A stretch of 13,004 bases of DNA from Paracoccaceae bacterium (lineage in GTDB: Bacteria > Pseudomonadota > Alphaproteobacteria > Rhodobacterales > Rhodobacteraceae): NCBI GenBank assembly GCA_023254015.1, contig JALQYS010000209.1, positions 1-13,004 on the forward strand. The letters run 5' to 3'. The translations under genes and the position numbers were made by a program. Under the pieces are notes generated by a model. It saw only the letters and a list, made by a program, of their open reading frames with translations, did no database searches and had not been told where the DNA came from. Of this stretch, positions 5,490 through 12,331 are shown in pieces (the first letter of the stretch is position 1; every line of letters starts with the position of its first letter).

Positions 5490-7838
5490 ATGACAGCTGT
5501 CACCGGCGACGGCACCGCCATGGGCGGCTTGGGCGGGCCTGCCGGCTTTGGCGAAACCATGCTGGCGCGGGCCGATGACGGCAGCCTGCAGATCGACGGC
5601 AGCGCGGTATTCCAGGACGGCATCCGCCTTGGGTCCACCACCTATGCCGCAGACCAGCTTTTCGTCAGCACCAATGGCCTTGTCAGCTTTGGCGCGGCCT
5701 TCTCCGGTGTGGCCGACGGGCTGGAGGCCATTCCCATGCCCTTCATCGCCGCCTTCCACGCCGATGTGGACACCCGCCTTGACGGCGAGGGCGCGGAAAG
5801 CGGCCCGGTCTGGGTGGATGTCGACCCCGCGCGCGATGTGGTGACGATCACCTGGCAGGAGGTGGGCTTTTACCGCCGCGATGCCCGGCTGACCAACACC
5901 TTTCAATTGCAGCTCTACGATCAGGGCGACGCGGGCTTTGACATCGTGCTGCGCTATGACAGCGTCGGCTGGACGTCGGGGGCGCTTCAGGGCGGCTGGA
6001 ACGGCACGGGCGGCGCGGCGGCGCTGGTGGGCTGGGGGTTGGGGGGGGTGCCGGTCAGCCATTGGGCCTCGGGCGACGAGGCCCGGCTTCTGGCGCTGCC
6101 CGGAAAGGTCGGCAACACCGGGATTGCCGGGCTTTGGGTGGTTCGGCACCAGCCGCATCGGGTGGTGTCCGGCGCGGCAACACCCGAACTGCTGGAGGGC
6201 AGCGCGGGCGCAGACCAGATCTATGGCGGCGCGGGCAATGACACGCTGCGCGGCGGGGCCGGGGCCGACCAGCTGGAGGGCGGAACCGGCTTTGACCTTG
6301 CCGATTATAGCCTGTCGCCGCAGGGGGTCACCATCCATCTCATGGATCCGGCGCTGAATGGCGGGGGGGATGCCCAGGGCGATACCCTTGTCGGCATCGA
6401 GGGGCTGATCGGCAGCCGCCAGGGCGACCGCCTTTCGGGCGACCATGGTGACAACAGCCTCGACGGGGGGGCGGGAAATGACACGCTCTTCGCCCATGGC
6501 GGCAGCGATCTCTATTTCGGTGGCGCGGGCTGGGACCGGCTGGATTTCGCCGCCGCGACCAGCGGCATCCGGCTTGATCTGGAAACCCCCACGTTGTCCA
6601 GCGGTGACGCGGCGGGCGATGTGGTGGACGGGATCGAGGAAATCGCCGGGTCGTCGCGGGCCGATACGCTGGCCGGGGCCGCCGGGGCCGACGTTTTCCA
6701 CGGGGCCGGAGGCGATGACCGGATCGAGGGGCGCGCCGGGGCTGACAGGCTGTTCGGCGGGGTCGGGGATGATGTGCTTTTCGGTGGCGCCGGGGCCGAC
6801 AGGCTGGCAGGCGGCGCGGGCCGCGACATGGCCGACCATGCCGGCGCGGCGGGCAGCATCTGGGCCGACCTGGGGCGGCCCGCCCGCAACCGGGGCGAGG
6901 CGACGGGAGACACCTATCGCTCGGTCGAAAATCTGGCCGGCTCGGCGCAGGATGACCAACTCTGGGGCAATCGGGGTGGCAACCTGCTGCTGGGCCGGGC
7001 GGGCAATGACCGGCTGGTCGGGCGCGCCGGGAAGGACACGCTTCTGGGCGATGAGGGCGACGATATCCTGCAGGGTGGGGCGGGGGCCGATCTGATTGAC
7101 GGCGGGGCCGGGCGCGACCGGCTCAGCTATGCCGGCCATGCCCGCGCGGTCCGGGTCGATCTGCTGCAACCCGACGACAACCGGGGCGCCGCCATGGGTG
7201 ACCGGATCAGCGGAATCGAGATCATCGAAGGAACGGCCCGCGCCGACACCCTTGCCGGCGACGGGCAGGCCAATACGCTTTTGGGCGGCAGAGGAGCCGA
7301 TCTGCTGGAAGGGCGCAGCGGCGCGGACCAACTGTTTGGCGGGCAGGGTTTCGATCACGCCAGCTACCAGGGCGCGACGGCTGCCGTCGTGGTCGATCTG
7401 GCACGGCCCGAACTGAACCGGGGAGAGGCGGCCGGCGACCGCCTCTTTTCGATCGAGGGGCTGATCGGGTCGTCCCATGACGACGTCTTGCGCGGCAACG
7501 CCGGGCCCAACCGGCTGGCGGGCGGCCTTGGCCGCGACACCCTGCAGGGCGGGGCCGGGGCCGACAGCTTTGTGCTGAACCGTCTGGACGAGGCGGGCGA
7601 TGTGGTGCTGGATTACCGCCCCGCGCAGGGCGACACTCTGGTTCTGGCCCTTGACGGGCTGACGCGCAGCGATCTTGCGGTGCGGATCGACACCCTGCCC
7701 GGCCTTGGCGCGCCCGACCGCGCCGAGGCGCAGGTGATCCACAGCCCCACGGGAACCACGCTTTTCACCCTCGTGGATGCCGAGGGGTTGACCGACCTTT
7801 TCGCGCTTTTGGGGTCAACCCGGTTCGACCTGCTGTAG
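5490..7838 (+). CDS. nidogen-like domain / modular RTX protein, probable type I secretion substrate
   Basis: Large predicted extracellular calcium-binding protein of 782 residues, probably an adhesin or surface-layer-like protein; the ligand is unknown. Residues about 35-220 resemble a nidogen (NIDO) domain: SFGAAFSG, PFIAAFHADVDTR, VTITWQEVGFY, NTFQLQLYDQGDAGFDI and RYDSVGWTSG. Residues about 233-690 carry many RTX nonapeptides (GGAGNDTL, GGAGADQL, GGVGDDVLFGGAGADRL) interrupted five times by a conserved spacer of about 50 residues. The last 90 residues lack repeats and end STRFDLL, consistent with an uncleaved C-terminal type I signal; no Sec signal peptide is present. The ATG at 5490 follows GAGGA by four bases; an earlier out-of-frame ATG at 5485 stops at once. 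Composition is strongly Gly/Asp/Ala-rich and low in Lys and Cys, as expected. Confidence 0.88.
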   Translation: MTAVTGDGTAMGGLGGPAGFGETMLARADDGSLQIDGSAVFQDGIRLGSTTYAADQLFVSTNGLVSFGAAFSGVADGLEAIPMPFIAAFHADVDTRLDGEGAESGPVWVDVDPARDVVTITWQEVGFYRRDARLTNTFQLQLYDQGDAGFDIVLRYDSVGWTSGALQGGWNGTGGAAALVGWGLGGVPVSHWASGDEARLLALPGKVGNTGIAGLWVVRHQPHRVVSGAATPELLEGSAGADQIYGGAGNDTLRGGAGADQLEGGTGFDLADYSLSPQGVTIHLMDPALNGGGDAQGDTLVGIEGLIGSRQGDRLSGDHGDNSLDGGAGNDTLFAHGGSDLYFGGAGWDRLDFAAATSGIRLDLETPTLSSGDAAGDVVDGIEEIAGSSRADTLAGAAGADVFHGAGGDDRIEGRAGADRLFGGVGDDVLFGGAGADRLAGGAGRDMADHAGAAGSIWADLGRPARNRGEATGDTYRSVENLAGSAQDDQLWGNRGGNLLLGRAGNDRLVGRAGKDTLLGDEGDDILQGGAGADLIDGGAGRDRLSYAGHARAVRVDLLQPDDNRGAAMGDRISGIEIIEGTARADTLAGDGQANTLLGGRGADLLEGRSGADQLFGGQGFDHASYQGATAAVVVDLARPELNRGEAAGDRLFSIEGLIGSSHDDVLRGNAGPNRLAGGLGRDTLQGGAGADSFVLNRLDEAGDVVLDYRPAQGDTLVLALDGLTRSDLAVRIDTLPGLGAPDRAEAQVIHSPTGTTLFTLVDAEGLTDLFALLGSTRFDLL
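6288..7502 (+). repeat. five-fold protein module repeat within the NIDO-RTX gene
   Basis: A spacer module begins at residues 267, 347, 444, 541 and 620, giving periods of 80, 97, 97 and 79 residues. Each copy follows the pattern G-[FRW]-D-x-x-x-[YFH], then a hydrophobic strand ending D-L-x-x-P, then N-[RG]-G-x-A-x-G-D, then a [IV]-E-x-[IL]-x-G-[ST] turn and D-x-L-x-G leading back into RTX nonapeptides. The alternation of two spacings suggests duplication of a larger block. Copies are diverged at DNA level, so this is an old protein repeat rather than a recent tandem duplication. Confidence 0.85.
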
Positions 7839-7927
7839 CCCGGCGGCAGGGTCCCATAGCCATGCGCGACGACAGGCTGGCGCAAGCGGTCCGCCTGCAA
7901 ACCCGCCCGCCGACCGGGCCAAGGGCC

Positions 7928-7970
7928 GATTTTCGCACGAAAATCGCAACCGGAATTCGTGCGAATTCCG
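7928..7970. terminator. twin-hairpin bidirectional terminator (NIDO-RTX / ugd junction)
   Basis: Two near-contiguous perfect inverted repeats: GATTTTCG-CA-CGAAAATC (7928-7945) and CGGAATTCG-TG-CGAATTCCG (7951-7970). They begin 4 bases beyond the ugd stop on the minus strand and about 90 bases beyond the RTX gene stop on the plus strand, so they can serve both converging transcripts. The remainder of the gap (7839-7927) shows nothing else. The T-rich half-arm of the stem can supply the U-rich 3' side in either direction. Confidence 0.75.
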
Positions 7971-7974
7971 CTGC

Positions 7975-9279
7975 CTAGCGGCCGATCCCCACATAGGCCT
8001 GAAACCCGGCCTCTTTCGCCTCTTCCTCGGAGTAGACGTTGCGCAGGTCAGCCATGCGCGGGACTTCCATCTTCTTGACCAGCTTTTCCAGATCCAGCGC
8101 GCGGAATTCGTTCCATTCGGTCAGGATCACCACCAGATGCGCGCCATGGGCGGCCTGATAGGGGTTTTCCACCCATTTCACGCCCGGCAGCAGCGCCTCG
8201 CCCTCGTGTCGGCCCTGCGGATCTACCACCTTGACCCGTGCCCCAGCGCCCACAAGCGCGGGCACGATCGTAAGGCTGGGCGCATCGCGCATGTCGTCGG
8301 TGTTGGGCTTGAAGGTCACACCCAGTATGGCAATCGTCTTGCCGTTCAAGACGCCGTCGCACAGATCCTCGATCTTGCCGATCATCCGGCGCTTGATCTC
8401 CTCATTCACCTTGATGACCGTCTCGGTGATCTGCATCGGCACGGCATGCTCTTGCCCGATTCGCGCCAAGGCCTTGGTATCTTTCGGAAAACACGACCCG
8501 CCATAGCCGGGACCCGCATGCAGGAACTTGTTGCCGATACGCCCGTCCATGCCCATGCCCTTCGCCACGTCCTTGACATCCGCGCCCACCCGCTCGCACA
8601 GCGCGGCAATCTCGTTGATGAAGGTGATCTTGGTGGCCAGAAAGGCGTTGGCCGCGTATTTGATCATCTCCGCACTTTCCAGCCCGGTATAGACGATCGG
8701 GAAATCGCGCAGGAACAACGGGCGATAGATGTCGCCCATTACCTTGCGGGCCTTTTTCGACTCGACGCCGACCACCACACGGTCAGGCCGCATGAAGTCA
8801 TCAATCGCTGCCCCCTCGCGCAGGAATTCGGGGTTCGAGGCCACATCGAACTGGGCATCCGGATTGGCCGCCCGCACGGCCTCGGCCACCTTTCGGTTGG
8901 TGCCTACCGGAACGGTGGATTTGGTGACGATGACCGCATAGCCGGTCAGCGCCCGGCCGATTTCCGCGGCCGCAGCCATCACATAGCTCAGATCGGCATG
9001 GCCGTCGCCGCGCCGGGTGGGCGTGCCCACGGCGATGAACACGGCATCCGCCCCCGCCACCGCCTCGGCCAGATCTAGGGTGAACGACAGCCGCCCGGCC
9101 GCGACGTTCTTGGCCATCAGATCGTCGAGCCCCGGCTCGAAGATCGGCACCTCGCCCGCGCGCAACCGCTCGATCTTGGCGGGGTCCTTGTCGACGCACA
9201 CAACCTCGTGGCCGAAATCGGAAAAGCAGACCCCGGAGACAAGGCCAACATATCCGGTGCCAATCATCGCAATCTTCAT
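7975..9279 (-). CDS. ugd: UDP-glucose 6-dehydrogenase
   Basis: Oxidises UDP-glucose to UDP-glucuronate with two NAD+, feeding capsule, exopolysaccharide and glycolipid synthesis in the cytosol. The 434-residue product has the family length. Landmarks: the NAD-binding GTGYVGL (residues 7-13), VGTPTRRGDG (84-93), KSTVPVGT (120-127), SNPEFLREG (148-156), the active-site lysine segment EMIKYAANAF (Lys207), the catalytic cysteine in GPGYGGSCFPKD (Cys263), and FKPNTDDMRD (323-332) at the start of the UDP-binding domain. The ATG at 9277-9279 yields the conserved N-terminus MKIAMIGTGYVG; only a weak GGCAG-type ribosome site precedes it. A possible promoter lies in the 83-base gap to eamA. No other sugar nucleotide or glycosyltransferase gene is nearby, so this is a stand-alone copy. 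Confidence 0.97.
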   Translation of the reverse strand: MKIAMIGTGYVGLVSGVCFSDFGHEVVCVDKDPAKIERLRAGEVPIFEPGLDDLMAKNVAAGRLSFTLDLAEAVAGADAVFIAVGTPTRRGDGHADLSYVMAAAAEIGRALTGYAVIVTKSTVPVGTNRKVAEAVRAANPDAQFDVASNPEFLREGAAIDDFMRPDRVVVGVESKKARKVMGDIYRPLFLRDFPIVYTGLESAEMIKYAANAFLATKITFINEIAALCERVGADVKDVAKGMGMDGRIGNKFLHAGPGYGGSCFPKDTKALARIGQEHAVPMQITETVIKVNEEIKRRMIGKIEDLCDGVLNGKTIAILGVTFKPNTDDMRDAPSLTIVPALVGAGARVKVVDPQGRHEGEALLPGVKWVENPYQAAHGAHLVVILTEWNEFRALDLEKLVKKMEVPRMADLRNVYSEEEAKEAGFQAYVGIGR

Positions 9280-9311
9280 CTGCCACGCCTCAATGTCTTG
9301 TCTTTTCTTCC

Positions 9312-9340
9312 TGTCTATGCAGCGAAAGAAGGCAAGTCAA
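9312..9340 (-). promoter_or_regulatory. candidate promoter for ugd
   Basis: On the minus strand TTGACT (9335-9340) and TAGACA (9312-9317) are separated by exactly 17 bases, 32 bases before the ugd start codon. The -35 box matches consensus at 5 of 6 positions, the -10 box only at 3. The position in the short gap after eamA supports independent transcription of ugd, but this is a moderate candidate. Confidence 0.45.
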
Positions 9341-9362
9341 ACGCCGGCTGCGGGCCGCGCCC

Positions 9363-10253
9363 TCAGGCCTCCGGGGCCGTTGGCGGCAGGGTTGATCGTT
9401 CCGACCAGGTCACCCAAAAGATCGCCCCGATGATCAGCCCGCCGCCCAAAAGCACCCATGGGTCCACCGCCTCGCCAAAGACCAGGCTGCCCATCACCGA
9501 GGCCCAGACCAGGCTGAGGAAGGTCACCGGCTGCGTCACCGTCAAGGGCGCTACGCGGAAGGCGCGCGTCATCAGGTAATGCCCGACGGTCGCCAGAAGT
9601 GCCACCACCGCAAGCCCCGCCAGCTGCACCAGCGTCACCGGCACCCAGACCCACAGCGCAAGGGGCAAAAGCCCCAGTGTCACCGTCAGCGACAACAGCG
9701 CCACCACGACCGAGGCCGGAACCAGCGCCGACAACCGCTTGGCGAACAGATAACTGCCCGCAAAACTGACGGCCGCCCCCATCTGGGCGAGATGACCGGG
9801 CTGGATCGGCTCAACCCCAGGGCGCAGCACGATCAACGTGCCGCACAGGGCAAGCACGATGGCAATCGCGCGCCGCAGACTCATCGTCTCGCCAAGGAAA
9901 ACCGCGCCGACGATCATCAGGATGACCGGGTTCAGATAGCCGATGGCGGTGACATGGGCCATCGGGATGCGGGCCATGGCATAGAACCAGAACAGCACCG
10001 CAACCACATGCACCACGCCGCGCCCGAGGCTTAGCCCGATGGCGGCTGCGGGCAGTCCGCCACGGATCAGCCCGGGCAGAACCGGCAGCAGAAAGACCAC
10101 GCCAAAGGCAAAGCGGATGAAGGCAGATTGGGCAACCGGCAGGTCGGTGCCCAGCGCCCGGACAATGGTGTTGACCCCCACGAAGGAAAGCCCCGAGGCC
10201 AGCATCCAGGCCATCCCCTCGAGAGGCCGTGCGAAGGTTTTGCGGTCAGTCAT
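9363..10253 (-). CDS. EamA/DMT-superfamily membrane transporter
   Basis: Inner-membrane transporter of the drug/metabolite superfamily; substrate not identifiable. The 296-residue product has the typical length and about ten hydrophobic segments arranged as two EamA repeats. The first opens GMAWMLASGLSFVGVNTIVRALG and includes AFIRFAFGVVFLLPVLP and AIGYLNPVILMIVGAVFLGE; the second includes GSYLFAKRLS, TVTLGLLPLALW and VTFLSLVWASVMGSLVFGE. The GE-ending helices with conserved Pro/Glu are typical of these transporters. The start at 10251-10253 is the first ATG; an internal Met at residue 17, with GAGG upstream of it, is an alternative. It begins 19 bases after argO, so it is probably the third gene of the ACT-argO-eamA operon, which suggests (without proof) a role in amino-acid or metabolite export. 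Confidence 0.88.
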   Translation of the reverse strand: MTDRKTFARPLEGMAWMLASGLSFVGVNTIVRALGTDLPVAQSAFIRFAFGVVFLLPVLPGLIRGGLPAAAIGLSLGRGVVHVVAVLFWFYAMARIPMAHVTAIGYLNPVILMIVGAVFLGETMSLRRAIAIVLALCGTLIVLRPGVEPIQPGHLAQMGAAVSFAGSYLFAKRLSALVPASVVVALLSLTVTLGLLPLALWVWVPVTLVQLAGLAVVALLATVGHYLMTRAFRVAPLTVTQPVTFLSLVWASVMGSLVFGEAVDPWVLLGGGLIIGAIFWVTWSERSTLPPTAPEA

Positions 10254-10272
10254 GACGCAGGCCTAGGCCTTT

Positions 10273-10878
10273 TCAACCGCCAAAGGCAAGACCCGCCGCA
10301 ATCGCCCACATGGTCAGGCCGACAACGACCTCCAGCACGACCCAGGCCTTGGGATTGGCGAAAAGCGGTGCCAGCGCCCGGGCGCCAAAGCCCAGCGCCG
10401 AAAAGAAGGTCAGACTGCCCGCCGCCGCGCCGATGCCAAAGGCCACCTCCCGCGGGGCATATTGCGCCGAGATCGACCCCAAGAGCGCAACTGTATCCAG
10501 ATAGACATGCGGGTTGGCCCAGGTCAGGATCAGGCAGGTCGCCAGCACCTTGCCCAAAGGGGCACCCTGCCCTTCGCCGGGCGCCAGCGCCTCGCCCCCC
10601 TTCAGCGCCGCCTTGAACCGCAAGGCGCCATAGGCCAGCAGAAAGACCACGCCCCCCCAGCGCATCGCATCGCCCAGCCAGGGCAGCGCCTTGGACGCCG
10701 CGCCAAACCCCGCCACACCGGCGGCAATCAGCACCGCATCCGACAGCGCGCAGACCGCCACCACCGCCAGCACATGCTCGCCCCGCAGGCCCTGCCGCAG
10801 GACAAAGGCATTCTGCGCCCCGATGGCAAGAATGAGGCTGATCGACACCAGCCAGCCCTGAACGGCGGTTTCAAACAT
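10273..10878 (-). CDS. argO: LysE/ArgO-family amino acid exporter
   Basis: Inner-membrane exporter of basic amino acids (arginine, lysine or toxic analogues such as canavanine in characterised relatives). The 201-residue product matches the family length and has five to six hydrophobic segments. Diagnostic sequences are IGAQNAFVLRQGLRGEH near the N-terminus, VCALSDAVLIAAGVAGFG, and LILTWANPHVYLDTVALLGS, the conserved Asn-Pro loop of LysE/ArgO proteins. The ATG at 10876-10878 overlaps the end of the ACT-domain gene by 8 bases, indicating translational coupling. The divergent argP-type regulator is the classical partner of argO, so regulation by intracellular arginine/lysine is likely by analogy. 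Arginine versus lysine preference cannot be read from the sequence. Confidence 0.93.
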   Translation of the reverse strand: MFETAVQGWLVSISLILAIGAQNAFVLRQGLRGEHVLAVVAVCALSDAVLIAAGVAGFGAASKALPWLGDAMRWGGVVFLLAYGALRFKAALKGGEALAPGEGQGAPLGKVLATCLILTWANPHVYLDTVALLGSISAQYAPREVAFGIGAAAGSLTFFSALGFGARALAPLFANPKAWVVLEVVVGLTMWAIAAGLAFGG

Positions 10879-11254
10879 GGCAAAGGCCTTTCAAGGCAGC
10901 CAGGGCGGCCTCTCGCCGGTCCCATGGCACAAAGATGTGGTCATGGTGGAACCCCGCCACCACATTGGCGCTGATCTCATGATCGGCCAGCGCGCGGGCA
11001 AAGGCGGCGGTCAGGCCGACGGCGGCAAGGTCAGAGTGAACCGTCAGCGAAATGCGCGCCCAAGGCGGCCCGGCCTCCAGTCCCGCCGCCTGAAGGGCAT
11101 CCGCAGGGGCGATGACGGTCAGCCCCTCATCCTCGGCCACGGTGGCAAAGGTGCCGGCCACGGGCGATGCGGCAACAGCATAGCCATAGGGCACGGGATG
11201 CAGCACCGGCTCCATTCCAGCCAGAAGTAGCGACAGATCTGAAATTCCGGCCAT
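10871..11254 (-). CDS. ACT-domain protein, candidate amino acid sensor
   Basis: Small cytosolic protein of 127 residues. The C-terminal half looks like an ACT fold: WARISLTVHSDLAAVGLTAAFARALADHEISANVVAGFHHDHIFVPW, with the HHDHIFVP motif found in a family of stand-alone ACT proteins. The N-terminal half (LLAGMEPVLHPVPYGYAV to EGLTVIAP) probably forms a second, degenerate ACT-like unit. ACT domains usually bind amino acids, but the ligand here is unknown. I chose the ATG at 11252-11254, which has GGAGG five to six bases upstream; a start four codons earlier at 11266 is possible but lacks a good ribosome site. It is first in an operon with argO (8-base overlap) and eamA, divergent from argP. 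Confidence 0.87.
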   Translation of the reverse strand: MAGISDLSLLLAGMEPVLHPVPYGYAVAASPVAGTFATVAEDEGLTVIAPADALQAAGLEAGPPWARISLTVHSDLAAVGLTAAFARALADHEISANVVAGFHHDHIFVPWDRREAALAALKGLCHV

Positions 11255-11303
11255 GGGCACCTCCATTCCGGCTTGGCTAACAGGCGGCGTGGGATTAGAC
11301 GAG

Positions 11304-11318
11304 TTAAGACTTCTTCAA
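11304..11318. promoter_or_regulatory. candidate LysR-type binding site in the argP/ACT-argO divergent region
   Basis: TTAAG-ACTTC-TTCAA is an imperfect dyad satisfying the T-N11-A rule of LysR-type regulators. It is flanked by direct repeats GGATTAG at 11292-11298 and 11321-11327, 29 bases apart, close to three helical turns. Its position about 50 bases upstream of the ACT gene start suits an activator site for ACT-argO-eamA. A plus-strand promoter candidate for argP, TTGGCT-17-TAGACG (11273-11301), overlaps this region. Confidence 0.45.
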
Positions 11319-11323
11319 CTGGA

Positions 11324-11336
11324 TTAGCCGCGCTAA
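11324..11336. promoter_or_regulatory. perfect palindrome across the argP start codon
   Basis: TTAGC-CGC-GCTAA is a perfect 5-bp dyad with a three-base centre that also satisfies T-N11-A; its last base is the A of the argP ATG. A related half-site GGCTAA occurs at 11275-11280. Placement over the start codon suggests autorepression by ArgP or competition with ribosome binding. This is inference from position and symmetry. Confidence 0.5.
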
Positions 11337-12220
11337 TGCTTGATCCTGCCCAGATGGCCGCGCTGGCCGCCGTCCACCGCCGCGGCTCCTTCGATCTGGC
11401 CGCGGCCGATCTGCATGTGACACCCTCAGCCATCTCGCAGCGCATCAAGGCGCTGGAGGATCAGGCCGGCACGCTGCTGATCCGGCGCGGCAGCCCCTGC
11501 GTGGCCACCCCTGCCGGCCTGCGCATGATCCGCCACCATGACGAGGTGGTGCTTCTGGAACAGGCCCTGGCCGCTGACCTGCCGCGCCTGTCGCCTGCCC
11601 CTGCCACCCTGCGGATTGCCGTGAACGCCGACAGTCTGGCCACCTGGGTGATTCCGGCGCTGGCGGAGGTCGAGGGGTTTCTCTTCGATCTGGTGATCGA
11701 CGATCAGGACGTCAGTCAGGACTGGCTGAAACGCGGCGAGGTGCAGGGGGCCATCACCGCGCATCCACGCCCGCCCCAGGGCTGCGACGGCGTGCCGCTG
11801 GGGGCCCTGCGGTATCGGGCCACCGCCTCGCCTGCCTATCTGGCGCGCTGGATGCCCGACGGGGTGACGGCCACCGCCCTGACCCGTGCGCCGGCCCTGA
11901 CATTTTCCGACAAGGACCGCTTGCAGGACCAATGGGTGCAGCGCCTTGCGGGCGGGGGGCGGCGACTGGCCTATCCGACGCACAGGCTGGCCTCGTCCCA
12001 AGGGTTTGTCGATGCCTGTCTGTCGGGCTTGGGCTGGGGAATGAACCCCGAGCCTCTGGTGGCGGGGCATCTGGCCTCCGGGCGGTTGGTGGACCTGTCG
12101 CCCGAGGCCCCGCTGGACGTGGCGCTTTACTGGCAATTCGCGCGGCTGACCGCCCCCGCGACCGCCGCCCTGACGCGGGCACTGCGCCGACACGCGGCGC
12201 AGGTGCTGGTCAGTCTGTGA
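11336..12220 (+). CDS. argP: LysR-family transcriptional regulator, ArgP (IciA) type
   Basis: DNA-binding regulator that in E. coli activates argO in response to arginine and is locked by lysine. The 294-residue product is close to the 297 residues of E. coli ArgP. The N-terminal winged helix-turn-helix is clear (GSFDLAAADLHVTPSAISQ, then RIKALE). The start of the effector domain carries the ArgP-like AVNADSLATWVIPAL, followed by DDQDVSQDWLKRGEVQGAI, and the C-terminal part has ASGRLVDLSPE and ALYWQFARL. The ATG at 11336-11338 gives the normal length; a TTG 63 bases upstream is in frame, but that extension has no homology and would cover the operator region. No strong Shine-Dalgarno precedes the ATG. 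It is divergent from ACT-argO-eamA, its likely target. Confidence 0.93.
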   Translation: MLDPAQMAALAAVHRRGSFDLAAADLHVTPSAISQRIKALEDQAGTLLIRRGSPCVATPAGLRMIRHHDEVVLLEQALAADLPRLSPAPATLRIAVNADSLATWVIPALAEVEGFLFDLVIDDQDVSQDWLKRGEVQGAITAHPRPPQGCDGVPLGALRYRATASPAYLARWMPDGVTATALTRAPALTFSDKDRLQDQWVQRLAGGGRRLAYPTHRLASSQGFVDACLSGLGWGMNPEPLVAGHLASGRLVDLSPEAPLDVALYWQFARLTAPATAALTRALRRHAAQVLVSL

Positions 12221-12271
12221 CGGCCCACTGCGGCACACCGCCGGGGCGCAGGCGCGTAACGCATCAACCGC

Positions 12272-12317
12272 GCCGGAATTTTCAAAAATTCCGGCCCGAT
12301 TTCTGCAAAGAAATCGG
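12272..12317. terminator. twin-hairpin bidirectional terminator (argP / hemE junction)
   Basis: Two adjacent perfect stems: GCCGGAATTTT-CA-AAAATTCCGGC (12272-12295, 11 bp) and CCGATTTCT-GCAA-AGAAATCGG (12296-12317, 9 bp). They lie between the argP stop (12220) and the hemE stop (12332), so they can terminate both converging transcripts; the T-run of the first stem gives U-rich RNA in either direction. The architecture matches the element at 7928-7970 with the two hairpins in opposite order. Confidence 0.82.
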
Positions 12318-12331
12318 CGAGGCGGCTGCCG

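Noticed and set aside
6180..7600. Repetitive region as CRISPR or tandem DNA repeat
   Set aside because: The periodicity is at protein level (RTX nonapeptides and spacer modules) inside an intact frame; DNA copies are diverged and lack identical direct repeats with unique spacers.
5364..7742. 792-codon minus-strand open frame opposite the NIDO-RTX gene
   Set aside because: It lies antisense to a gene with clear NIDO and RTX motifs. Its translation is a low-complexity Pro/Ala/Gly/Arg-rich echo of the RTX codons, a common artefact in GC-rich repeat DNA.
7928..7970. Recombination or phage attachment site
   Set aside because: No integrase or tRNA nearby, and the same kind of element at 12272-12317 also sits between convergent genes, which fits a terminator better.
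11426..12238. 270-codon minus-strand open frame opposite argP
   Set aside because: Shadow of the ArgP coding frame; composition is Gly/Arg/Gln/Pro-rich without any motif.
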